Shown: positions 55,201 through 63,869, numbered from the stretch's first letter. The stretch: 64,000 nt of DNA from Monomorium pharaonis (GCF_013373865.1 NC_050469.1:5140042-5204041), one strand, 5' to 3'. The notes: a model not told the origin generated them from the letters alone. Translations and numbers: made by a program.

Positions 55201-56297
55201 GTTAAATTTGCAAAAGTAAGCGTTTTACAAAGTACATACAAGTGATAATAAAATGATAGAAAAAGAGTTTACATTCTTTAATTTTTTAAAATTATTATAA
55301 TATAAAATCAATTTCTTAATCATTGTTGACATTTAAGAAAAGAAGCAAAAACTTATTTTTAACAAGTTCTTTAATTATTCCTTAAAATTTACATTAATAT
55401 TAATTGACAATTTTTTAAATGGTCGATCGTTAAAATTACACGAAATAATGAAAATCATTTTAATCTATGATCCATAATAAGGACTGTAATTATTTACTTT
55501 TCACTTAATAAATTCTTCAAAATTTATTTTTAATTGATAACCGTGCCATTTTTTTATATCTTTAAATCAGCGTTTTTAGAGTTAAAACGTATTTGTAATC
55601 TACATTATTGCAAAAAATATATTAACATACGTGTATATCACACTCTTGCAAGAAAAGTGACACAAGTTAAAAGTCTTTCAACCTTGTATTCGTATAGATT
55701 TTTTTTTTAATAGATCAGCTTTCATAATCAGGGACATTAATACAAGTTAAAAAAAAAAATGACATAAATTTTAATACCAATTATGGATCTTAATAAAAAC
55801 TGTATCGCTTTTCCTGCGAGGGTGCGATGTGGCTGTAGGAGAGAAATCTAAATATTGCGGCTTTATTATAAATAAATATAAAAAAAATTAATTTTTTTGT
55901 ATATCGGAATTTCTCAATTCGTTCTCGAGTGACACGAGGCGAAATAAAAGTAGTGCCCTCTAAGCGGTCAAGCTCGGAATTTTTCGGATTTGCTACCGAT
56001 TCATTTGTCTTCCCGCGGATCGATACCGTTGAAAGTCGAGAGATCGGCGCGCGCGGGAAGTGTAATGAATTAATACAGGCGTGTCGGTGACTATCTATAT
56101 ACCTCCTCCTGCTCGAACGACGAGATAACCTCGTAGTAGAACTGCTCCGCCATCGAGAGGTCGATCTTGAGGGACGTCCGATCGCTCTCGTCGCACCGCT
56201 CCTCGTCGTCCTCGCTGCCGTTCTCGACACTGTAATCCTTTATCGCCACACTTCGACGAGACAGCATCTCGATAGTGCCGCTTTTCACTAGCTCCAT
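18670..56297 (-). CDS. Dys: Dystrophin, C-terminal short-isoform gene model (12 exons joined)
   Basis: Dystrophin links the cytoskeleton to the membrane dystroglycan complex and binds syntrophin and dystrobrevin. The join, in transcript order, is 56297-56103, 23555-23296, 22891-22733, 22370-22234, 22041-21837, 21632-21547, 21461-21134, 20978-20867, 20793-20155, 20042-19928, 19361-19254 and 18764-18670: 2439 nt, or 812 codons plus TAA. All introns are GT..AG and all phases agree. Domains by residue: unique N-terminus 1-65; spectrin repeat about 66-185; WW about 189-218 (Trp191, Trp213); EF-hand modules about 220-430; ZZ finger 445-486; syntrophin-binding part and coiled coils 495-707; tail 708-812. 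Identity rests on near word-for-word agreement with dystrophins across the WW, EF, ZZ and coiled-coil parts. The calponin-homology actin-binding domain and most rod repeats are absent here and must lie beyond the window. The first exon is the least certain part. Confidence 0.93.
19254..19361 (-). CDS. Dys: Dystrophin exon: C-terminal tail, part 2
   Basis: Acceptor GGACATAG|GTGGAGG and donor ATGGCAG|GTTTGT. It encodes [20 protein letters not shown], then [15 protein letters not shown]. The last part corresponds to NVGSLFHMA of vertebrate dystrophin. The five-proline run is a possible SH3/EVH1 ligand (inference). If the donor is not used, the frame stays open for a further 15 or so codons in the intron and gives a different ending. 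Confidence 0.92.
19928..20042 (-). CDS. Dys: Dystrophin exon: C-terminal tail, part 1
   Basis: Acceptor TTTTTAG|CCGAAC and donor TCTCCAG|GTATGT. It encodes [20 protein letters not shown] and [17 protein letters not shown], a Ser/Thr-rich tail. From memory it closely resembles the fly dystrophin tail ([19 protein letters not shown]). It is probably disordered. Phase 0 in, phase 1 out. Exons of this tail are alternatively spliced in vertebrates, so skipping here is plausible. Confidence 0.93.
20155..20793 (-). CDS. Dys: Dystrophin exon: syntrophin-binding region and two coiled coils
   Basis: The largest exon, 213 codons in phase 0 at both ends. Acceptor TTTTACAG|ACAACC and donor GATGAG|GTATGC. 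It begins [20 protein letters not shown] and continues [35 protein letters not shown] and [17 protein letters not shown] are the helices that in dystrophins bind syntrophin PH/SU domains. Coiled coil 1 lies at about residues 612-646 ([20 protein letters not shown]). Coiled coil 2 is at about 665-707 ([20 protein letters not shown]), the dystrobrevin-binding helix. A Ser/Thr/Pro-rich linker separates them. Confidence 0.98.
20867..20978 (-). CDS. Dys: Dystrophin exon: second half of ZZ zinc finger
   Basis: Acceptor ACATTTCAG|ATACCG and donor ACAGCG|GTGAGA. It encodes [19 protein letters not shown] and then [17 protein letters not shown]. Zinc ligands by position are Cys460, Cys463, Cys469, Cys472, His482 and His486, together with the Cys pair of the previous exon. 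The ZZ finger stabilises binding to beta-dystroglycan. The last two His are spaced H-x3-H; from memory vertebrate dystrophin has H-x2-H. Confidence 0.97.
21134..21461 (-). CDS. Dys: Dystrophin exon: EF-hand module 2 and first half of ZZ finger
   Basis: Acceptor TTTACAG|ATCTAT and donor TTCAG|GTGAGA. It encodes [20 protein letters not shown], then the invariant [20 protein letters not shown] and [19 protein letters not shown]. It finishes with the first Cys pair of the ZZ zinc finger (Cys445, Cys448) in [14 protein letters not shown]. This is the strongest single block for identifying the gene. Confidence 0.98.
21547..21632 (-). CDS. Dys: Dystrophin exon: between EF-hand modules
   Basis: A short 86-nt exon, too small to stand out as an open frame. 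Acceptor AATTTTCAG|TCAACG and donor CAGAT|GTGAGT. It encodes [29 protein letters not shown], the counterpart of vertebrate GRTGRIRVLSFKTGIISLC. The following intron is only 85 nt. It joins EF-hand module 1 to module 2 in frame. Confidence 0.95.
21837..22041 (-). CDS. Dys: Dystrophin exon: EF-hand module 1
   Basis: Acceptor ACTTTAG|TGGACATG restores [13 protein letters not shown], matching LDLLSLSAACDAL of vertebrate dystrophin. The exon ends NWLLNVYD with donor GATAG|GTATTT. It contains [18 protein letters not shown], the hallmark of the first dystrophin-family EF-hand domain. In this family these EF-hands are structural and largely lack Ca2+-binding loops. Phases 1 in and 2 out agree with the neighbouring exons. 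Confidence 0.97.
22234..22370 (-). CDS. Dys: Dystrophin exon: second half of WW domain and start of EF-hand region
   Basis: Acceptor TGTTATAG|CCATC completes an Asn codon, giving YYIN then [13 protein letters not shown], which holds the second WW Trp (residue 213). It continues [19 protein letters not shown], the first helix of the dystrophin EF-hand module. Donor TGTGCC|GTGAGT leaves one base of a Leu codon. This block is among the most conserved in all dystrophins and utrophins, and it rests against the WW domain to form the dystroglycan-binding surface. Confidence 0.97.
22655..22701. other. Strong two-tier hairpin just inside a dystrophin intron
   Basis: Perfect outer stem TCGCCTCAGG/CCTGAGGCGA (22655-22664 with 22692-22701) and perfect inner stem TAACCGTG/CACGGTTA (22667-22674 with 22678-22685) around the loop CCG. 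The two are separated by a small asymmetric internal loop (2 against 6 nt). On the transcript it starts about 31 nt after the donor of the exon carrying the first WW half. It is GC-rich inside an AT-rich 362-nt intron. Confidence 0.8.
22733..22891 (-). CDS. Dys: Dystrophin exon: end of spectrin repeat and first half of WW domain
   Basis: Acceptor TTCGCAG|GTGG and donor ATCAA|GTAATC. It starts with [16 protein letters not shown], almost the same as the vertebrate spectrin-repeat end ([12 protein letters not shown]). It then runs into the WW domain at [17 protein letters not shown] with the first signature Trp (residue 191). The WW domain binds the PPxY tail of beta-dystroglycan. The exon boundary after YYI falls at the same place as in vertebrate dystrophin. 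Reading through the donor would stop at once (TAA). Confidence 0.97.
23296..23555 (-). CDS. Dys: Dystrophin exon: last spectrin repeat, first part
   Basis: Acceptor ATTTTAG|AAAATA and donor CCAG|GTATGG. Enters in phase 0 and leaves two bases into an Arg codon. It encodes 86 residues (66-151 of the model), beginning [16 protein letters not shown]. The heptad-like helical pattern ([25 protein letters not shown]) is typical of a spectrin repeat. It matches the position of the final rod repeat that precedes the WW domain in dystrophins. All isoforms made from this 3' region should use this exon. A Helitron sits only about 205 bp upstream of its acceptor. Confidence 0.95.
23761..24441 (+). mobile_element. 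Non-autonomous Helitron (681 bp)
   Basis: It begins TCTATATAAATAAAAATG and ends in CTAG after a GTGGCAGGGCATAG stretch, with the expected flanking A on the left and T on the right (Helitrons insert between A and T without target duplication). A short hairpin GCCAC..GTGGC lies about 10 nt before the CTAG end, as Helitrons require. No Rep/helicase frame is present, so it is non-autonomous. It contains a minisatellite and lies in the giant dystrophin intron about 205 bp upstream of the spectrin-repeat exon. Confidence 0.8.
23975..24117 (+). repeat. 10-bp minisatellite inside the Helitron
   Basis: About 14 tandem units of GAGACGGGGA or GAGACCGGGA with few changes. Purine-rich on this strand. Minisatellites of this kind often sit inside non-autonomous Helitrons. 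Confidence 0.92.
26828..26873. repeat. (TA)n microsatellite
   Basis: TA repeats with ATAC interruptions on the left half. Confidence 0.9.
28721..28749 (+). repeat. (CT)n microsatellite
   Basis: CT repeat with one TT interruption. A second CT run lies at 29286-29306. Confidence 0.9.
30190..30408. mobile_element. CACTGAG-ended MITE, copy 1 (219 bp)
   Basis: Starts CACTGAGAAAAAAGTAATTG and ends with its inverse (..TTTTTTCTCAGTG). The inverted similarity extends about 80 bp inward on both sides, including TGGGCTGCCAATAAAAG opposite CTTTTGTTGGCAGCCCG. No coding capacity. It lies in the giant dystrophin intron. Confidence 0.85.
31617..31813. mobile_element. CACTGAG-ended MITE, copy 2 (about 197 bp)
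   Basis: Begins CACTGAGCAAAAAATATTG and ends ..TTTTTTTCTCAGTG. The interior folds back (AATTAAAATTTTGTC against GACAAAATTTAATTC). ATACATT occurs just before the left end (31610-31616) and again a few bases past the right end (31819-31825), a possible target duplication. It shares its ends but not its interior with the element at 30190. Confidence 0.78.
33442..33500 (+). repeat. Conserved small hairpin module, copy 1
   Basis: The motif runs GGAATTGGATTAGC, loop with GGAGAAACGG, TAAGAGCAATTTCC, then GATAGTATCT. CATGGGAATTG pairs with CAATTTCCGTG over 11 positions (two wobble pairs). Three related copies follow within 1.9 kb. The strand of any transcript is unknown; the host gene runs on the minus strand. 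Confidence 0.7.
33842..33911 (+). repeat. Conserved small hairpin module, copy 2
   Basis: Exactly 400 bp after copy 1. It reads CGGAATCGGATTAATAGCC, GGAGAAACGCTAATAG, AAATTTCGATGATGGTATCT. Both arms have changed relative to copy 1, yet AATAGC/GCTAAT and ATCG/CGAT still pair. An outer TACAGT/ACTGTA pairing may extend the stem (left arm from about 33819). Confidence 0.65.
34214..34258. repeat. (AT)22 microsatellite
   Basis: Uninterrupted AT repeat in the giant intron between hairpin modules 2 and 3. Confidence 0.95.
34564..34622 (+). repeat. Conserved small hairpin module, copy 3
   Basis: GGAAATTGAATTAG, loop GCCGCTGGAACGG, TGAGAGCAATTTCCCC, GATAGTATCT. GGAAATTG pairs perfectly with CAATTTCC, and the stem extends over one mismatch to GCGTGGAAATTG. 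It is the most divergent copy in the loop. Confidence 0.65.
35237..35293 (+). repeat. Conserved small hairpin module, copy 4
   Basis: AATTGGATTAGCAGACAG, AGAAACGGTAAGAGC, AATTTCCTTGATAATATCT. Closest in sequence to copy 1. The stem base is CAAG/CTTG where copy 1 has CATGG/CCGTG, a paired change. Confidence 0.68.
35294..46369. other. Giant dystrophin intron, middle part
   Basis: Mixed AT-rich and CpG-rich DNA. The longest open frames (minus 40970-40338, plus 41713-42300) have low-complexity or patternless translations and no family resemblance. G and C homopolymer runs occur near 38119-38130 and 42771-42789. Confidence 0.55.
44471..44548 (+). repeat. Short direct repeat, 56-bp spacing
   Basis: CAATGTACCRCAATGTAAAT occurs at 44471 and 44527, with 21 of 22 bases identical when extended to TTA. 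Each copy itself holds CAATGTA twice. Confidence 0.8.
46967..46982. repeat. (CG)8 tract
   Basis: Sixteen bases of uninterrupted CG dinucleotides, a sequence prone to Z-DNA. A similar (GC)7 run lies at 41919-41932. Confidence 0.9.
47146..47167. other. Perfect 22-bp GC palindrome
   Basis: The sequence reads the same on both strands, from GCTCGCCGGCC to GGCCGGCGAGC overlapping at the centre, with three tandem CCGG tetramers in the middle. It lies in a CpG-dense block of the giant intron. Confidence 0.9.
49054..49090 (+). repeat. (TC)n microsatellite
   Basis: CTTTCTCTTTCTCT followed by a pure TC run. Confidence 0.9.
49625..49693. other. Long hairpin with G-rich loop in the giant intron
   Basis: CGCAGTTTGT (49625-49634) is the exact inverse of ACAAACTGCG (49684-49693). 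Inside, TTTGTTCG, a two-base bulge and CGCGGGG pair with CCCCGCG and CGAACAAA, 15 bp in all. The terminal loop is a GGAGGGGGGATT-type G run. An extra small hairpin ACATTAC/GTAATGT overlaps the left side. Confidence 0.8.
50838..50860 (+). repeat. (GAA)n microsatellite
   Basis: Seven to eight GAA units inside a longer polypurine stretch. Confidence 0.9.
51286..51334 (+). repeat. Polypurine tract with G-quadruplex-like runs
   Basis: About 49 uninterrupted purines, beginning with GGGGGGAGGGGGGAGAGGG, so a G-quadruplex or triplex is possible. Confidence 0.85.
56103..56297 (-). CDS. Dys: Putative alternative first coding exon of short dystrophin isoform
   Basis: Reading down the minus strand, an ATG in a good insect context (CGAAAATGG) opens 65 codons. 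They end in SSFEQEE exactly at a GAG|GTATAT donor, in phase 0. The next dystrophin exon (acceptor at 23555) also begins in phase 0, so the two join in frame. The peptide starts [15 protein letters not shown], is rich in Asp and Glu around residues 25-40, and has no domain I recognise. Short dystrophins (vertebrate Dp71, fly Dp117 and Dp186) are known to start at internal promoters with unique first exons, and this fits that plan. Phase agreement has a one-in-three chance of being accidental, and the intron would be 32.5 kb, so it could instead belong to another transcript. Confidence 0.6.
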
Positions 56298-56320
56298 TTT
56301 CGTTCGAGAATCACCTCCGC

Positions 56321-56346
56321 CTCTCTCTCTCTCTCTCTCTCTCTTT
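56321..56346 (+). repeat. (CT)n microsatellite, (GA)n on the dystrophin strand
   Basis: CT repeat starting 24 nt upstream of the putative ATG, within the likely 5' UTR or core promoter. Confidence 0.9.
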
Positions 56347-57414
56347 CTCGTCGAACCTTAGCTGTCCACACGTTTCGTTTCTCCCGCGCCGTCAGAAATT
56401 TATGTTATTTCAGATCTTTCTTCACTCGCGGCGATGTTGCAGAAATGGTGCATTCACCGTGCATCTTCACTCTTTTTTTCTTTCGCACATTCACACACTC
56501 ACACATATACACACAGACACGTATCTTTTCGCCTCTCGTTCGATGATAGAGAATCCCTTCTTGGTCTTCAACTTTAGTCTTCGGCCTCGCATTAAATAGA
56601 TAGATATTGTATTGATGCTATATATTATTGTTACTGTTGCTCGGCGCGGTGTGTAGGTATTTATCATACGCAGTCCGGATTACAGGACTTATCACAGCTG
56701 ATTTACTTTTGGTTAAACTTTCACTATCGTGACGGCGCGCGCGGCCAGACAGGTTTCCCTTTAGACGCTTTCCTCGTGTTGCCGCGTAACGCACCTCCTC
56801 GTCGGCTCTCCGGCCGAGAGTCTAATTATAACTACAGTCGAGACGCGTTAAGGATAAACGGCCTGTTTGATTGACGATCCTACTCCGCGCTCTTCCGAGC
56901 GCCGCGAGACCTCACGCGAAAAAAATGCGTGATGCCGGTGCCTCCATTAAAGGGCCCCTCGCGAGCGGTGATCTCCCGGAGTTGTTCCCGACGTTCGCAC
57001 GTGCGCAGGAGGACGACGGAGAACGTCGCCGCAGGTGTATCGCGCCTCCTCGCCCATCCGCGTCAAATCGCATCCTCCAGCGGCCGCCTCTTCCTCAAGG
57101 TACCTCTCGCCTCCACTCCCGAAAACAGGTGCCGCCGGTATTTTTCGAAAAGCCCGGGAATCATCAGGCGAGATCGGTCCCCGTTACCTTCCGCACTCCT
57201 GGAGAAACGTCGCACGTCCGAGACAAGCAGCGGCGAACGCGAGTATTCCACGCGTTATCGCTTCGCATTCTTCTTCCTCTCGTCGAGCCGATCTTTCCTC
57301 GTGGTCGCTCCGTGTGGGAGTGTGTTCCTCACATTTTCTGCGATCGGCGTGTGCTCCGGGCGCTTCGGTTCGCCGGAGAGGAAAATGTCAGGGAAGCACG
57401 GCGCGGTGAGCACC

Positions 57415-57415
57415 G

Positions 57416-57446
<31 letters not shown>
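57415..57446 (+). repeat. (CAGG)n microsatellite
   Basis: About eight tandem CAGG units in GC-rich DNA upstream of the putative first exon. Confidence 0.95.
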
Positions 57447-60400
57447 CTACGACGACGGCGGCCGCTCGAGCGAGAGAGAAGCCTACGCGCGCACCGCACG
57501 CTGGCAAGGCGCGAGCGAACTGAGCCGTAGTAACGAAAGAGCACGTATAACGCGGCCGTGCGGCAATACTAACGCAGTGTGTCAACCAACACCGACTCTA
57601 GATAAGCCCTGCCGCAGCACGACGAGAGCAGCAGAATCGAGAGACCGAGAGTCTCCTTCTCTCTCTCTCTCGCCGGGTGACGGATAAAAGCACTTGGGCT
57701 CCGCGCGAGGAAACGTTGTTGATAAAATGCGAGATTGGCATGTGAAGAACGCGCAAGGGAAAATCTAGAAATACGTTTTCGTGATATTTCTATGATCGGG
57801 CGCGGAGGAGAATGACCGTAAATCAAATCGCGATTATTACGTGTATCACCCGAATATTATATTTCTCCCAAACAATTATTATATCAAATATTGAGCTGGC
57901 TTATTAAATTTAATCGAAGCTTGAAATGAATCATGCACTCGATATTACGCGTAATTATCAATTTCGAATTTAATTATGACGTTTAGGTATAATTAATACG
58001 CAACGCTAAATACTTTAATTCTCTCAAAAAGTCACGGATTACGTTTGACTACATTTTACGTTGCGACAGACAATCGCTGGCGCCGATCAGTTACGTACAG
58101 TGAACTCGTTCCTTTTAAAATTCTGCGTGAATATTCCAAGGGAAAGAGACGAATATTATGACACTTTAAATGCGCATAGAAATTACAGAATTTCCGGGGG
58201 AGGGGGAGGAGGATAGCGGACAGATGCCACGAAGGACGAGGAATCTGCTGAAATCGGAAGATATTAATAGAGTATCCCGCAACGAGAAGGCGGGAGGGCA
58301 CTGTACTAAGAATGGAGGAAATGACTAACCAATGTACAACTGCAATGGGAAGTAGTAGGGTCCGTTTTGTATGCGAGATCGCGGCGGCGCCGTGAAACTG
58401 GTTTTTGGCGTAAAACATGTGCCCGCGTTTAAAATGCGAAAACTGTACAGAACATGTTGATAAAGCAATACGTTCTGTTCTTTTTTTAAAAAATCGTATC
58501 TTAACGTGCATTTCCGGAAATTACATTAAAACTCGGGAGGAAATTGTTGAAAAATAACTTCCATTTCTTTTATTGCTAAACAGTCGAACTTAAAGGATGT
58601 AATCAATGTTAGACGATATAACGAAGATACGATATAAATAAGTTTCACGAACATATAATTAATATAATTGGTAATTTAATTTACATATTATTTTTTAATA
58701 TTAAAATCTACTTTTAGATTCAGTCTTATAGAAACTAAACGGTCCAGTTTTGGAATAAACTCAGAATTAATTTTAACAAATTCAAATAGAGACACGTAAT
58801 TTATTTAGGTTTCAATTATCTAGTATTAGTATAATCAGTTTAAAACTTAGATTGAAATCACCTAACTGAGATAGTTGATGGATTTACTTTGCAAATCATT
58901 ACGATTCTAAAGCTCTAGTTAAAGACTTAATTTTAGCGGCACATTATAAATTTAATATAGAAATAATCTCACCACTTTATGTAAGAATGTATAGTGAAAC
59001 AATATCAGTTATATTTAATTCGATTAATATAAAATAATGTTTATCCATAATAATGTTTGAATCATTTTTGATTAAATGATTATCTATTGCAAACATTGTG
59101 TGAATTTCTCAGATAAGTTATTTAAGAATAATCCAGTTACTCAAATAAGAAAACAAAATCCAAGAAAGTGTTTTGCTGAAAATCGTCCCGATTGAAGCTT
59201 CTAGATACTTTAAGCCCTTAAGAGCCTTCGGTGTCATCAATACTGTCACTCGAGTGGTATAAAAAAGTGAGAAAAGAGGTGAGAAAACTACCACGTAAGT
59301 AAGAAATGTTGTCGTCAAGTCGTAAAGTCGTATCATCGAACGAGTGCGAAGTGTGCAGGGTCAACTTGTATTACAAGCGAATCAAATTGTGGTATAAAAT
59401 GTCACTTCTTGAGATGCGTCAACTTTCAGAAAAAAACCCGTATTTTTTAAATTCTCTTATTGTCAAACTAGCGTTTTATTTTTAAACTCGTACAAAATTC
59501 GTATGATTAAAATAAATATTAATAAGCAGCTTGTTTCATCACAAGATTTTAAGAAATTAAAGCCAAGATTAAAAAAAAATGTTTATATTAATTATCTCAA
59601 GTTTTTAAAAAAGTTTTTCGCTACCACAAAATTTTAATTTAAAAATGTATGATAGTTTGTCATTTTTTTACAGAAAGTGTAAATTAAATAAATTTATTCA
59701 TTCTTATAAATAAAAACATCGCCATTTTGAATTTAAAATGTTATATAAGGCTGTGAATACAAAAATAGATGTATTTAAATTAAAAAAAATTAATCTTAGG
59801 GTTTAGTTTTAAAATCTGATATAAGATCTAGCTTTTCTGGAAAATTTTCAGATTGGTGTTGAAGGTATACGTAACTTTACGCGCGATGAATACGGACGCG
59901 AGACGATAAAACGTCGCATCGTGCAAACGGTGCACCTTGCATCGCGGTAAAAGGAGCTTTCGAGTGGGCACCAAGAGTGCGTGGAAGCCTCCATATACAG
60001 CTGCTGAAAGTGCAGAGAAACCAAAGGCGAAGTTTCAGTACGTTTAACCTTATGCGTATGAGCCTCTTTTTCACACAATTTCTTTTGTTTCATAAATCTA
60101 CCGATGTATCGATCATGGTCTCGTTGACCGAAGAATCAATAGATAAAAGTGTAAAAAACTTGAAACATCTTGTATATCGAATATCTTTTTCGATGGTTTG
60201 AAGACGGCATTTGATATTTGAGATGTTTTCTTAAGAAAGATCTTTTCTCAGAAATATTTTCCTTTCTTCTATGTTATTGTCAAAAAAATTTATTCTGTGG
60301 AAATTTTAAATTGGTTAATTGAATTGCGAGATAGCTTAAATGCATACAAGAGCTCTTTCTGACATGTTCCCTTAGTCTAAGCGTAAGAAAATGATGGGAG

Positions 60401-61839
60401 CGATAGTTAAAGCTGCGTACACGTACTGAGTAGATAGAGGATAAGTGCCTTGCCATCGATCATGATTAACTACGCCTCAATTAAAGCCGGCTAATTGCAC
60501 AACATTGATGAACGTAAGTCTTCATCGACGTCGCTGTCAGCTCGTAAGGCAATTGTGTTAGCAGTGACTCAGAATTGAGATTAGCAGAAGAGAGCCACTT
60601 ATGGACGTAAACGAGGCACTTTAACCCGATAGAGCTTAATCCAATCGTTTTTGAACGATACATTGGACCGGATGGTGACCAGGCAATAAATTATGGTCGC
60701 CGGTCAATGAAACGTAAAAAGAGGGGCAAGTAAAGACAAGCAATGTGACGGTAATGATAAAAAATTGGCGCAATAACACCACTCAAAGTCATTTAATTTG
60801 TAAAATTTTGTTCGTTGCGCTTTTTAGTTGTTCTCGGTTGTTTATCTTATTAATTTCGAATCGCGTAAAGTGCTTTTGAGAATTCCGAGGTTTCATTATA
60901 CCTCTGCGCTGTGTAGGTACATCTAATTAAATGGATATAATATAATTGCCCGCGCATGCCATTCCCATTGCAAAGGCGATAATGCAGTGTGAAATTATGT
61001 GGTGATATTATACACGGATTACATTAAATCCTGCAATTCTACGGGGTATCATAAAGTCGCAAATAACTTGTTACACTGCTCACCATATACACATTCATTT
61101 ATTTTAAAGAGAGCATAATCCAAATACCCGAAATTTTTGCCAAAATAAATCATATCAATCCTATACATTTCATATGAATTAATTATATTTCAGTTAATCT
61201 TTAAAAGTTAATTATTTAAGTTCATTCTGATATATATACATCTGATAATTTTACACATTCTTTTTTAAAAATAATTACTGATTGAATCTCCGAAAGCTAC
61301 GTAAAAATCGTCATTTCGTTTTAATTTAAATGAAAAATATTGCTCGCACATGCTTGAACGTCGTATACAGTTATTTTAATGATCTAAGGAAAAAAATATT
61401 TCAAATATATACCTAAATCTTTTGATGGCAAATATGTAAAATAAATTTAATTAAACTGTAGACAAAAAAGTAATTTGAAGCGTGGAGTCCAGAAAAGTGC
61501 GGAGTAAGCTTAATTTAAACTCCTTTAAATGACGTATCTCTGAATCGCAGGGTTTTATCAAAAGACAAGAATGTTAATGGTGAAGACCGTGGGTCAGGCC
61601 ATGTCGTCGTATAACGATGAAGATAGTGGCCATTTGTTGAGGGGGTCTTGACCGCATCTACGAGGAAAAGCATAGGAGGCGAGAGTTATCAGTGCATCTA
61701 TGGTAGGATGCAACCGACTGTAAGCGGATCCATGATACGGGTTTATCGTCCGAGGAACAGCCATGGGAGAAAACGATTTGACTTTTCATTCAATTCCATT
61801 TGAATCCTCGACATTTCCCCGTTACCCCGGATTTGGTTC

Positions 61840-61841
<2 letters not shown>

Positions 61842-61902
<61 letters not shown>

Positions 61903-61925
61903 GTTGTGTGTGTGTGTGTGTGTGT
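61842..61925 (+). repeat. Compound (TC)24-(TG)n microsatellite
   Basis: A pure TC run switches at 61889 to TG repeats with one TTG interruption. Confidence 0.97.
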
Positions 61926-62116
61926 ACAGATATGTGTGAGATTTGTGAAAGAGCATTCGGCAAAAACGCGCAAGATGCTAAGTTCTTCAGCGAAAATCGC
62001 TGGCGTTCTCTCGAGAAGAAACGAAGCCTGCTCTTGTGTAATCATAATACACGTTATGTGCCATCAAATTTTAATGTCGTATGAACGGGGGACTGCAAAA
62101 CAGCCGAAAAATAACT

Positions 62117-62118
<2 letters not shown>

Positions 62119-62189
<71 letters not shown>
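62119..62189 (+). repeat. (AC)35 microsatellite
   Basis: Uninterrupted AC run, complementary to the TG run 190 bp to the left. Confidence 0.97.
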
Positions 62190-62190
<1 letters not shown>

Positions 62191-62430
62191 CAGCAAGAAA
62201 CGGCTAGCGGAATAACGGCGAGTAAACGATTTCTTTTTAACCGGTGCTTCCAGAGTTTGCTATTCTTGATTGTTTTCTCTGTTGTTCCGTTTAATTTTCA
62301 TTCGTTTTTCGCGTTTCGTTTGCCTCTGCACACTGCATTTTATTGTTAGATGGAAACATTCTTAACAAAGAATGACGCTTTTGAGGAAAACATTTTGTGT
62401 AAATATGTCACATCCAACTAAAGATATAAA

Positions 62431-62460
62431 TCTCTTTCTCTCTCTCTCTCTCTCTCTTTC
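62431..62460 (+). repeat. (TC)n microsatellite
   Basis: TC repeat with one TTT interruption near each end. Confidence 0.9.
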
Positions 62461-63869
62461 TTTTATTAATATATGTTATTTTTAGCAAAATATAATAAAT
62501 CAAAACCGGTCTCTCTCTGTTTCGATTTATTGATGACCAATGCCCGCCGCGTTTCAAGACGCGATGCGGACCCGCACCTACGTACATCGACAGGACTGAA
62601 AGCATCTAAAGCTCTTTTTAACGACAAGTGACATTTAATCGGATATCAGAGCAGAAATGTCTCGAAGGTTCACGATGTATATATATACGTTGCCGCATCG
62701 ACGAGGGAACTCTCTCGTTTGATGGGGCTTCGCCCGGAAAAGAAGAACGTAATCCGGGAAGTCTGCAATGCGCCTCTCAGTGAAATTCAGACAAAGGCGG
62801 ATCGCATTCATCGCGCTCCGTATCGCGGAGAGACGCGGATATTTGCCAATTCTTTCCTGAGGTATCAAAGAATGTCGATAATTTATAGTTGACAGTTGAC
62901 ATCAGCCGTTGAATGTCGGGGGATAAAATAAAATCTCGCTACGCTCTGACGACGCGATAAAAATAAAAGCGTTACGTTTCCATGATATATCTATTTAATC
63001 ACATTGTTTTCACCACTTTTTCCCTTGTTTTCCCGCAAGACTGCAATATTGCAAGTTACGAAATTGCGCTTCCTTTTTACTCCAAGGTTGCCTTTAACAG
63101 AGACATTTCGACACTCTCACGCGAATAATCGGTCGATACGTCGCGGCTAGACGTGATGACGATGTCGGGACATCAGCTGCCATGAATGGACTGTAACGTA
63201 ATTAAGATTCCAACGACGCCGGGGTTAGTATGCGAGTCTTCGTGGAATACTCGATGGAGAGACGAAGAGAGGCGGTGAGAAGGGGAAACGAAGAGAGAAA
63301 AGGAGATAGTGTCGGGGTCCAACAGCCAAGTCCTTTGTCTTTCTTTTTCTCACTCTTTCAGCTGGTATGCGCAAAGGAGAAACGATCTTTATATGCACAT
63401 GCGAGCCATATTTCGGTAGCTCCATGTGCGTAGCATGATTGAAGCGGATGATTTAAACAGTACTGCTAAATTTTTAACGAGACATCAGACACAAGAAAGC
63501 AGTTAGGTTAGCTTCGTTCGATTAATTAATCTTCAATATTTAGAATATTTGACGCAAAGCATTTGAAATTGTGCAATTTGTTCGTATAAATTCTCTCAGG
63601 TGTTTCTTTCAGCTCTCCACAGCTTTTTGTAATAAAAATATCGAATAGAAAATGTTTTTTTTTTTTTTTAACTAAAAGTTATCTGACTAAGAAACACTTT
63701 CAATCTTCGTTTTACATTTTTGTATATCGTTCAACAAGGTCTTGAGACAATTTCGAGAATGCGGAGACCAGACGCACGAAGGAACTGGAAAAAGTTTACA
63801 CTTTCCTGGGAAAATGCGGTCCGTGGAATCAGCTCTCTTGTGCATGTATATGCAAATATGTGTACCAGT

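Larger units (their letters stand above)
47421..56102. other. Giant dystrophin intron, right part
   Basis: CpG-rich islands (48.6-49.2, 49.6-50.1, 50.5-51.7 and 53.8-55.0 kb) alternate with AT-rich stretches. A cluster of CACTGA/TCAGTG words lies at 51770-51960. No convincing exon was found. Confidence 0.55.
56298..57500 (-). promoter_or_regulatory. Putative promoter and 5' UTR of the short dystrophin isoform
   Basis: Directly upstream of the putative first exon. It has a (GA)n run on the transcribed strand (56321-56346), which suits GAGA-factor binding, and GC- and CpG-rich DNA up to about 57.5 kb. No TATA box at a convincing distance is visible. The extent is an estimate. Confidence 0.4.

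Noticed and set aside
56929..57687. Long plus-strand open frame (252 codons) in GC-rich DNA
   Set aside because: Arg/Ser-rich translation without domain structure, includes a CAGG-repeat (AGRQAGRQ) segment and overlaps open frames in other phases; typical of GC-rich stop-poor DNA.
63495..63515. TTAGG-like sequence (insect telomere repeat)
   Set aside because: Only about one and a half units (GTTAGGTTAG); chance occurrence.
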